Shown here: positions 14,075-26,453 of the stretch, piece by piece
Numbering within the stretch: position 1 is the first letter of the stretch
Layout: every line of letters begins with the position of its first letter
NCBI RefSeq assembly: GCF_000485595.1
Contig: NW_014577462.1
Coordinates: 95,938-141,706 of the forward strand
DNA length: 45,769 bases
Reading direction: 5' to 3'
Origin: Priapulus caudatus
Taxonomy: Eukaryota > Priapulida > Priapulimorpha > Priapulimorphida > Priapulidae
Notes under the pieces: model-generated
What the model saw: the letters and a program-made list of their open reading frames with translations, nothing else
The model's database searches: none
What the model was told of the DNA's origin: nothing
Made by a program: the position numbers and the translations under genes

Positions 14075-17000
14075 ACAGATGGCTGCAGCTGAGAAGCTGT
14101 GTGTGATCCGTAAATCTTGAGAGCAAATTCACCAAACTTTGTGATAATATTAAGAATAATATTACAGTAAATTACAACATGATTAACCTATAATAATTTG
14201 TTTTTATGAAATTATACAATTTTTAATAATGCCACCTGTGTGGAGAATGTGCAACGTGATACTAAAATAATTATAATTGATAAGACATGACATTACAAGA
14301 ACATTGTGACATGAAAGGGTCATTGATCTGTGGCTAATAAGAGTGCCAGCCAGATTACCCCACGTCATCTTTAATCTTGCAAATCGGGCATTGGGGAAGA
14401 ATCTGCCACTTACCCAAGTTTGGTCGTAAAAACATGTGGGTTTTCGACTTCAACGCTTAACTTGCTGATGCCTGTGGATGAGACAACGACAACATTTCTT
14501 TGCAAGGTATTTAAACATTGGGGAAAACGTGCGTGAACCACCAGACAGAACGATTCCCTCCCACTTTGCACTGTTAAATGTCGAATAGGGAAAAGAGCAA
14601 GCGTGAAATGATCATTCTTGAGTTACACTAACTTGCGCATTCACTGCAACTTACTGCCGGTGAAGAAGATGCTGTTGGCATTGGGACCTCCGCACTGCTC
14701 TCTCTGGTCCGCCGTGCACGCTCTGTTGCAGTTGTTGCTTTCTCCATAACCCCCATAAGTGTCGCCACAGCGGCACTCCCCGCCGTTCTGCACGCCCGCG
14801 TAGGTGAAGTTGCCGTCGAAGCAGGCTTTTATACACTGAGCCGGAGTCCGATTTCTGTTGCCCATCACCACCGGAAGATCTCTGCGGTCATTGCGGTCCG
14901 TGAAACAACCACGGAAGCTCGAGCCAACACCATCTGCGAAGAGGAATCGGTGGTGAGAAACTAGCCAACATCAATGTAAACAATATATATAACTTTACCA
15001 ACGGATTTAGTTAGTCCTTTCTCCATATAAACACTTATTTGATTTCCAAAGTAAAATGGCCACGTTGGCACATATATTAACATGTTTAGCAAGCTACAAG
15101 CTATGAACGAACAATATCACTTTATTTCTGATGCTTATCCCAGTTCTGAATCTATATCAGAAGAAGCCAATTAACTCAGCAAGACAGCTACAAAGCTGAG
15201 GCAATCCACAGGAAAGAATAGCATTGGTCAACGCTTTACCTTGCAGTTTTTCAGACCTGCTTTCTAACACAGACTTATTAGAACAATCCTTTCCCCATAA
15301 ACACTGTTGACTTTTTAACTTCATATCTGACAGGCTAGCCTAACGTTAATGTTTTGCTCGATTCATTTTTAATTAAACTGTTATCTTACCTGGGTATTGA
15401 ATTATGTAGCCCTTCTTAATAACCTCAATCCACTTGTCGACCGGCATCTCTTCCAGCGTGGCTCTACCAAGCACCGGTACAAACGGTGCTGACGTCATCT
15501 CCTCACAAGCGCAAGCGTGGAAACCCGCACGGTCCAGATACTGTGAGTTCAGTTCCTCGACACCAGGTGGCCACACGCTTTGCAGGTGCGAGTCAACGCC
15601 GTTGATGTTGGCATCGTACATGTAGCGAGTTACAAAGTCACTGCAAATATGTAAAACGGGTTTATAGTGTGAATAAACTAGCAAGTAAGAGTCCATATAA
15701 TGTAAAGTACTATAATGCTGGGTGATTTTAACATGTTTTTGTTGGACGGTCGTCAAATACTAGACCATGTAGCACCTCGTGCATCTACTGCTGAGATAGG
15801 TTTGTTCTTTCACAGTTAAGGAAAAAGGAAAACATCAAAATCACAATTAAAAGCATACACTCTCATTTTGTAGCAACCAGTTGCATTTGAGATCTTGCGA
15901 AACAAGTCTCACCTTCCAGGGCTCAGGATACCAGGCACTGCATCGTAGAATTCAATATTGGCCGATGCTTTACCATCCAGAACATCTAAATGAAATATAA
16001 CGCAATATTCGCACAAGACCAAATATTGCAGTGTTATAAAGATTTTAAAGGTTTATCATGCTAACTATTTTCTGAGACATGGACCTGTAATATTAATTGC
16101 AACAAATACAATTGTGCATATTAATTAGCAATCATAACATATTGGACCTACGTTTTTTATTCATATGTCTCTGTTTATTCCATAATTTAACCTGCTTATA
16201 ACCACAGAACAATGTAGCCATACAATTTTCTCTTGATCATTAAAAATTATCACAAACTTATTTCAAAACATGCAAAATGAAGTTCATTGCAATGGGATTA
16301 CCACGGAGAAGTTCCCTAATAGACATTATTATTAGGTTATTAATAGACATACCGTCGCGCCACGCGTTTTCCATGGAGGTCTCCAGGTTGCGTGTGGTTG
16401 CCAGAGCATCCTTGCTATCCACATTCAGCATGTGCAGCTTGCTCACCTCACACTCGCTCACACCGTCGCACAATGTCATGCCTGGAAAGTACAGAATTAA
16501 CCATAAACTACGCACTGTTGTTATTGTACATAAAACGCGCAAATCCAATAAGTAGATACATGCTTGATTTATTAAGTGCATATATTTTAATGAGCCTTTA
16601 GGAAAATTTCATCAAGCTAATTCCACACACATGCTATTTAACTCAATCCAGCTTGCTCTTCTTAGGGCCTAAATATAGTCTTATGCAATTCATATAGTAT
16701 GCTAGAAACCCTCCTTTTTAATGGTATACTTAATTACCATTGCGTCCGAGAATATCCTTCAGAGATGTAGGCTCCAGATATCTGTTTGGATCATTTTCAT
16801 CTACCGTCAGTATATATGGTATCATTGCCACGTTCTCACTGAAATACACAATAACAGTTACACAGGGTGCAAAATTAACAGGAGTCCGGAGTCAACTACT
16901 CCCTGGTTTACTGTCGGACTCCCCGATTTGACATATGCAGGAGTCCGTGCGACTCCCTGAAAATTCTGCTATACTAACTAGTTTGTTCCAGAGCACGGCC

Positions 17001-20000
17001 TCGTGGAATTACCGTATTTTTTCAGCTAATGTCTAAAGAAAATTTGGTAGACGCGCAACCACATAAATCTTCAAAATAAGCACATGCGTTATTGTAAAAT
17101 ATCTTTAATTTTGAACCTCAGACTGCGGACTCCCTCATTTTGCTGCGGACTCCCTCATTTTGCTGCGGACTCCCTCTTTTTGAGGGTAGGGAGTCCGGGC
17201 CGTTGGACTCCTGTGTTCAAAAGTTAATTTCTACCCCTGGTTACATTTAAAAATATATATCTGATTATATATTCTGTTCAACAGATGTAAGGCAACAACG
17301 GGGTAAGAAAAAGGCAGATCACTTACTATTTATTTGTCAAGTAGTTGTACATTGGCTCCAATAGATTCACAGATGCTATAAAAGAACAAAATTGTTAAAA
17401 GAATATATGTCACAGTTTTCCCTGTTCCATATGTTCCAGATCATAACCAACTTTTTTCTCATATCAACATGCATATTTCAACACAAGTCAATTTCTGAAA
17501 CGTCCAGAAAACCCTCATCCAAGGTGCTATAGGAGCTGCAACCACTATACCCTTCTCAGGTGCTATAGGGCAACGCCTACCACTATCTCCTTCTCAGGTG
17601 CTATAGGGGCTGTCACTATCTCCTTCCGAGGTGCTATAGGTGCTGTCACTATCCCTTTCTCATGTACTATAAGGGGACGCCCACCACTCGATGCACTAGG
17701 CAGGCACCTGCATCTACGCGTCGCACTCACCAGTTCGCGGCAGCTCCCAGGCGATGGTGAGCGACGAACGGAGGGCGTTGAGGTTGGCGAGCGTCAGGTT
17801 AGCCATGTTCTTGATGAGCAGCTCACGCTGGCGCAGATGCTGGCAGTCGAAGCAGGCCGGCATGCGCGCGCGGTTAAGCGAGTCCTGCAGACGCCCGGCC
17901 GATGGCGGCAGCGTTTCGCGCGAGTCCGCCATCGAGCCGTTCACATGCAGGAAGTACACAACTCGCGTCTGTACCGGTGCGAGGCTCCTGTGTGAGAACG
18001 AAGTAAGCAATGTATATACACACATACGGCTTGTATTGCATACATGCCTGCGAGTAAGTAATATCTGTAATGACATATGCATCGTACACGAGATGTACAG
18101 ATTGTATATACACACATACAGATTGTACATGGGACACATATACAAGGGGACATGATGGAACATACAATAAAAATACAATAAATACGATGACAATACAATG
18201 AATACAATGACATACAATATCATACAATCACAATACAATTTAATGAATACAATGACATACAATGACATACATAAGATGACATACAATGGGACATATAAGT
18301 AATACCCACAGCGGTATGAAGACTCTTGATATGGCAACCTGCCCCAAGTATATATTTGTAATGAATTATGACGACAGGACTTGGAATTCGTAGCGCACGT
18401 TCGATTTCATGGAATATTTTCAAAATGACAAGTTTATGTCAGACAGGTTATTTTTTTAGTCCACCCCAGAAAACGGTTTTTATCTTGGGGATTTTCCATA
18501 GGAATGCATGTTCAATTATATAGTTTTTTTCTGGAACGAATTATTTATGTAACACACGTTGTTACTATATAACTAACTGTGCATGCTAACCGGAAAATAA
18601 GCAGTTCATACAGCAGCTACTACAGTTTACTCAGAAGACAGATGCAAACGATCTGTGAATGTCTAACTGCTCACCATAGCTGGATAATTACTGGTGTACT
18701 TTAGCTGCCACTTGGTATTTACAATATATCAGACAGGTTGACTTTTAAAAACTGGTATAATCAGCCGACAGACTTCTAGCTATATGTATATATACTCGAG
18801 TGTAATTATGGTCTTAACCCTTTCAAAAGAGGTAACCTAGTTAAAATGAAAGGCGTGCTACATTCTGTATTATTCTTTAGTGTTCATAGTGAATAGAAAT
18901 AGATGTTTACTCTGCGTTTCCGTAGTATGATTCATATCTCCTTATATCGACCTCAATCTGGCTGTTAGGGTTGAAGTAAGCTGAAAGTAAAACAACAATC
19001 ATGTAATACACAAATGCTTGCATACATAATGATAATATGCTACATATACAACACCAACAATCTCTGTCTAATACATTTAATAATAACACGTCTCTGCTAA
19101 TGTTTTCTTGTAATCTTATAATTACTACCATCAGGATGCATGACAGGTTTTGGTATTACATATGACCTCACTAAACAGTAAATACACGAGGACAATGCCA
19201 TTCATTGTATATACATGCAGCTTTTATAAAAATGTTTATGTGGACAAGTTGTCAGAACATTAACATTCCAATCCATTGTTTTGTTGAATCTATATTTAGC
19301 ATCCCTAACATTCATTTTCTTATTTTCCTAATTTTATCTATCTCTAAATTAATTAATGAAATAGTTTTAAAACATTTCATTGCTACAGTAATATTGCAGT
19401 CAAACTCAGGTACACCTTACATTAATTGGCATAAACACAAAAAAATGTTCCTGAAAATCGGTAATGTGAACTACTCTACCCACTCTCGGGGTTTGCATGC
19501 ATTACCTGACCATGTTGACACAATTGCATTCTCCAGATCATCTCTCCTATTAAACGTCGTCTCAGGAGTACCAATGACATATAGATCAAAGCCCTGTTTA
19601 TTCCTCAACAGATTTCGTGTATTGGCCACTCTAAAACAAGAATAAGTAGATGAGTATACAACATATGAATGCATGCGTCCTGGACAGTTGACTGGCTAGA
19701 ATTTTGGTCAGAGGATAACTTTTGATTGATATAAATTTAAATGTATTGATGACCTTTAATTTTTACAGCATTTTGTTGTATTATGTTACATATATTTGCT
19801 GCCAAATACAAAAAATTGTAATGAGTTTGTACCTGCAATACATATTCCTACCATGAATATCATTACATATAACCACATATATATTATTATATACCTCAAC
19901 ATTTGTAATCGGACATTATCAGTATAGGATCTACGTATAGACACCAGCATAGAGTCCAGTACGGGAAAGGATCTGTCCTAAACGGGCTATACTGACTATA

Positions 20001-23000
20001 AACACTTACTTATATTTGGGCGTGAGATAAGACTGGAGGGTGGGAGCAGGCTGGTAGTCAGAGTTGGTCAATCGATCATTGTTATCGGTGACTGCATAAT
20101 GCACCATTGTTACTGGCAACCTGCAAACAATGTAAAAGAAATTAAAATTAAAGAGATGTACTTCAGAAATACCATTCACAATGTCTAAAGTGCATATTCA
20201 CGTTTAATAGAATATGACTAGACATAAAAAGTTTAAAATTTTAAACTAAACACCTGCCCATGGTTTAATCATTAATTTATCCAGAAATTCATTTTCTTAT
20301 ATTTTATTTAGAACTTTTTTATAATTCAGTTAATAATTGCATATATATGTTCAATGTGCCAAATATTCTCACCCAAAGTCTCCAATTCCTGGCTCAACGT
20401 TGATCATTTTTACGTTAAACTGGGCATCTGGAAAAAATAGCATTTCATAGTATAAATTTTAATGCACTACATAAATGTGTATGAAATCATATAACTTGTC
20501 ACCACATTATATCCTAACCTTCTCTAAACTTGCACAAGCTTCAAATCAGAATCTGACTGCGACACAGCTATTATCAATTAATGCTTCAATCCAATACATA
20601 CATCCCACCTGGGGTACATAATACTCAGGTCTGCTCCCTATATGAACTCCCGATCTCACTAATACACTTCGCATGAAAAATCACTGGTTGATCAACCAGC
20701 AGTGACACGATGAAGAGTAACGATCTATAGCAGGGGTTTTTAACCTGTGGTCCAGAAACCCCTTTGGGATCCGTCGATGGGCTTCTGGGGGTTTGCGAAC
20801 CCCACTGTATGCAAAATGTTGTGTTTATGTGCTTATGTGCATTTTTCTGGGAAGGGTTCCGTAGCTTTCACCAGATTCTCAAAAGGGTCTATGACTCAAA
20901 AAAGGTTAAGAACCACTATAGTCTGACATTCACGCGACCCTCTCGTGTACCTGGGTACGTGTCGCTCCACGCCCTCCTCAGCACACGCAGCATCTCGTTA
21001 TCGTCGACGTTCACGTAACCGAGGAGGTTGACCTGGTACAGGTAGCTGTACGGTATGAACCCTCCTTCGTCGGCAACCACGCGGTATGGGATGTTGCTGA
21101 GCGGCCGCTGTACGCGCGACACCTCGCGGATGAACTCGGAGACAAGCGGCTGCATGTTGGCGAAGTTCTTGGAAGGCCACGTCGTGTCGCCGATGTTGAG
21201 GAAGTAGATGAGCTGAGTGAACGTGTCTCTGTGGACGACGGCAGACGACATTTAGACGCAAGGGTGAACGAAATTATTTTGGGATGAATGAAACTTACCA
21301 AAAACACAAGTAAATTTAGTCGCGGGTAAATGAAATTTTGTGATAAAGACTCGAGGGTGAATGACATTGAAATAGTTTCTAAGAAGCACTGCGTGACTAA
21401 ACATTCTACTCGTGCTGAGGGCACACAATCAGGGATATTTGGATGAGTGAAAAATATCTGCAAAAACACGCTGAATTAAAGTCACCACCCTAAATTGTGC
21501 CTGCTAATTTCGTGGAAGTTTAAAAAGTTACGTTTCTCACCCGTTCATGTTGACGTATTCCAGTTCTGCGGGAGACAGATCGACAGTCACATCCCTCCTG
21601 CCCAGTTTGCGCACCCAAACGCGCTGCAGCGCATCCTGAAGGCGAGAGACGTCGACCTCGTACACTTTGCCCTCGACGAAGAGCGGGAAGTGGTAGACGT
21701 AGCGTCTGTGCGTCGGGCCCGCGTACAGAGGAGCATACCCTAAAACAAAATAACATACCTCACGTTGTATCAAGCTTATTATATATGCAACACACATCAT
21801 CACGGTATATGCATCATACATGTTATAACAGAAAGTATTTCTGAATCGCTATGTAAGCCATGTGTACAATTAGGTACATTTACGCAGACAGGAGTCTTCA
21901 CGAAAAACTTTTTGAGCCACTTCGGGCAAGTATTCTGTTAAAATGTACATGCCCAAATGACATTCTAGTTGCCCACATATTTTGCAAGAATTTTTTTGGT
22001 TTATCGAGTAAAGAAGTGTACACAAGACAAGACAACATCTAGAAGCAATTTGTTACAGGTGTTAACATTTCGTGATTTTAAATTTAAAACCTTTAGTTAA
22101 TGGCCAGTTGTATTATATTTAATGCGTTCTTAAAGCAGGAGCCCGTTGGACACGTGAGCTTGCAATGTTTACATGCCCACCGAGATTTCTACACGTCTCA
22201 TGATCAGGCATCGGATGTCCGGCTAAATCCGAAGACCGAGACAGAGTAGCGTGACACGACCTTGACTATGCCTCACCGTAGTCACGAAGCTCGTTGGTGT
22301 ATTGCGTAAGTGACGGTTCTCTGTAGCTGGTGCTGCCTGGTGTCAGCAGACGGCCACTCACGTATACAAAGTACATCAGTTGCTCCACCTGCTCCCTAAA
22401 CCCCACGCAGAAATTGCATCAATCAAATGTCGAGCAAATGCAGTTGTCATTATTTATGTGTTGTTGTGTTTTTCATAAATTTTCATTGCTGTTTATTAAG
22501 CATATACTTATATAATATACAAAACGCAAAGAAAACTAAACGAAGTAATTAAACGTGATATAATTCAAATAGAATGTTTTTAAACATACCCGCTGTCACC
22601 AAGATATGGTTCCACCCTTCTCAGATCCACGGTCACAGCTGATTCTCTCAAACCTATGGACCAGGATTGACCATACAAAATATACCAATTCTTTTTTAAC
22701 ATATTTAAGTACACATAAGATGATTAAATGGGAAACTGATGGTACTGCACAACGAGAAGAACTTTTACTGTTAAAATATATTCATTCTGTTTTAAGACAC
22801 TGTACATTAAAAGTTCTGCATTCCCAAAGAAATACATGAGATTCAAATAATGGAATATATATAAAGCATGTAATTAATCCACACACCAGGATTTGCTCTT
22901 TGCCAGGCGTTCGCCAATGCTGATTCAGCCAGTGTTCTGTTAATTGCATAAGCCCACGGCCACTGTATGTATACTGCATATGCATTGTGAGCACTGAAAC

Positions 23001-25148
23001 AAAAGCAACCACATAACATTTTCAATTAAGCGGCATCAAAAATCTGCCTTACTCCAAGATCACGGGTAAGGTTTGGCTAAAAAATCAAAATTTGTCAATA
23101 TAGAATTAGGCAATTTGAGATTTAAAAAAAGCCTGCATGATAACATGATCTTAAATTGATTGCTACACAACTTACAAGGGTTGGTGTCAGGCACCTGCGT
23201 ATTAGTAATAGTGGATTTACAAGGATTGGAAAGTTACCTAATCGGTGGCGCTGATGAGTAGTTGTTTGTAAAGACGGCATTCAGTCGTTGTCTATTGGGA
23301 CGCGTGAGAGACCCAGCATCGTTGATAGTTTGTAGCTTGTACACAACTGTTATCACATCATTCCTGCAATTGGAAAATAGAAGTTAGAACCCTGGTACAG
23401 TTAAAAGATCTATTTAGAATTCAGTCTGTGTTATGAATTTCTTGGTTCTATCTGCATGATATCATGTTTACAGTAGAGCAGGTCATCCAACCATATAGTA
23501 TAATAGGCGCATTCACACACAAGAAAAACCGCGCTGCTCAGCTCACTAATATCGGAGCTAATAGTGAGCTGATTGTGTCGTTGTTCACACAGGCGAATAT
23601 CTCGCTAATCGTCGCGGTGCAAATATCACGCCGCGGTGCAAATAAGTGAGCTGATTCCAAATTAGCCCAGTCGGAAGTGGTCTTAGGAGCGGGCTTTTTG
23701 GAGCGCGATTTAGTGAGCTAATTGCGTTCACACTTGTAAAAAGCTCAGTTTTTCGAGCGAGCTACAAAAACCGGGTTTTGCAGCCCACTAATTCGCGCCA
23801 GTGTGAACGCACCTAATATATACTTAGGATGTACCTAGGCATGCCGCATAGGACTACACTTGTCACAAAATCATGTTCGATGTAATACAATGTATTTTTG
23901 TAAATACTACTACACTTTTTAAAGTACTTAGATACTAGTAGCACAAACACATACTGTCAGCATATAGTGTTTTGTGGTGTTCGTTTAACAGTACAGAACA
24001 CAGATCTATGCATATAGATAGACAATAAAATTGATTCAAAAGATACAAACTATCACAAAAAATGGCGGTTACACGGTCTTCCACGCAGACGATAACTAAC
24101 AGTGCCATCTGGTGGTCGGTGAAGCAAATAAATACGGTGGTACAATAGCACACATGGCCAGTTACCTAACACACGGCGCATATAAAAAACATTTGTAATA
24201 ACTAATAACCTAACAACCATCTAAATATTCCGTTGTCTTCATCCAGCCAGATGCTATTTTTAACACTGTTTTTGTCACATTCTGTGTGTATCGATCACTC
24301 TATAGGTACGTATGCTTGCATGTATTAACATTGGTACATGCATATACATAATTACTACATTATGGGTTCCTGATCACATAACAACAGTTTGTGCCGAAAA
24401 CGAAATCAACCTACCTGTTTATATTTGTATTATATAACACACTATCAGGGCTGTACAAACATCCATTGTTTTTATTTACTTCTGATATTATACGTACATA
24501 TGCAAATAATGTTATATATTATCAAGAACAAGACAGTCCTATCTCTCAAGTAACCTCTATTATTTTGCTTCTTATATTATCCTAGGTCAGACTGGTTTTT
24601 TTGCCACATCACTCCGTGTTCCTAGTGGATCTACGCAGTCACGCGCTAACAGCTGAACGGTGGTTGAATTCTAAAGCTACCCCTAAGACTACAGTACGGC
24701 ATACCCAGAGCAGGAATGTGTCTGCGCTCGCACATACAGGTGAGAACGAGTCGACAGCTTTCTGCATGGACTGTCAGCTGTACGCGCTGGCGTTTATAAT
24801 AACAGACGCACAAAAAATCTATGACATTCCACCCACGGTGTGCCTATGAACTCAGACCGACTGACTCTAGTGGTCAAGGTTACCAGGGTAACAAACTGCA
24901 TGACCATCCCGAACGTATACGTTATTAGTTATAACCCGATGGACTGACTCATTCAGATCGAATAGCGTGTTCATCTGCTTCCTCTAGTAAATACTGACTA
25001 GTAAATAGTGACTAGTCAGTAAATACTGGCAAGCCTGTTCGCGTCATAATTTAGGCACCTCGCCACCGCCCAAGGTCGCCATCTGCATAATTACACATTA
25101 TAGTCATGCCCTACATAAATTATGTGAACAGCTTCGTGAAAAATGAAC

Positions 25149-25189
<41 letters not shown>

Positions 25190-26405
25190 AGTCTATAATA
25201 CGTATCCCCAACACGAAGCTTCGGAGTAACACAAAGACGTAGGAGAAATGGCTGGGAGCGGTGTTGGGTGTGGTTGTCACACACCTTAGATCTTCACGCG
25301 TGATTACAAGTCTCGCGCGGCAAGAAGAGCTCACCAGCAGAGTGACAAAGAAATACCCTGAAGCAGCAAGGAACGCCAGTGCACATAACATATCGTTTGT
25401 TACAAACGCTAGAAACTACGTTTTTGTCGGAATGACAAGCGTACCAACAGCGGCAGCAGACACTATATATAGGCGATAGATGTCATATAGATTAAGCCTC
25501 ATCTTACATATACGTACACTTGCACCGTACTACGCCTACACCGTGCGTGTGATAGAAATGCTAAAATATAACTCGTTTGATCTGACACGCATCTAAAACT
25601 CGACAATTTAAAAATTTAATTTAAGAATTTAAGAATAATTTAAGAATTTAAGAATTGCGAAGAATTTAAGAATTTAAGAATTGCGAAGAATTTAAGAATT
25701 TAAGAATTGCGAAGAATTTAATAATTGCGAAGAAGAGGTTGGGTAGGCTGGGCTTTGCTGAAAATCTGTTGGCAACAGAATGTCTCTTCAGTGATTCTTG
25801 AGCGTCTCTCCATAATGACTCTTTTGATATCGTATCGACTTCAGTACAACCTCGAACCCAACCTCCATTGTATCATACAAGCAACTGTCACATTAGCCCG
25901 CTCTGACCTTTTTCGTGATGGCACTATAACCTACGTTCATTTATTCAAGGTCGACGATGATATGGATAGTCTACGGGACGTGCCGTGGACACGGGCAATG
26001 TTATCGCTTATAGTTATATCGCTATTATATATACATATGTGTGTATATATATACCTATATATATATATATATATGCCTGGCAGATAGCCTGTAATCAGTG
26101 CAATCATTGTAACGCACCAGTAACCATCACGAGTGGTTAGAAACCCGCGTAAGTGGCTGCAGCGCTCTGGGTGACCGTGTTAAAATGAGGGTGAGGCACG
26201 CAAATGCGCGCGATCAACAATAGACTGTATTCACGCCCTTGCACCGCCCGCAGTGTCACAGAATCAGTTTGCAATACCTGCGCGGAGCAACCTGTAACAC
26301 TACATTTCTTACGGCAGGACGAGCAATCTGTGCGTGCGTGCATGCGTTTGCGTGTGTGCGGTGTGTGCGCACGCGTGTGCGTGTGTACGTATGTGCGTGT
26401 GTGCG

Positions 26406-26453
<48 letters not shown>

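Noticed and set aside
25725-26087. 120-codon plus-strand frame in the large intron, considered as a transposase fragment
   Set aside because: No motif I can recognise, runs into an AT microsatellite, likely chance.
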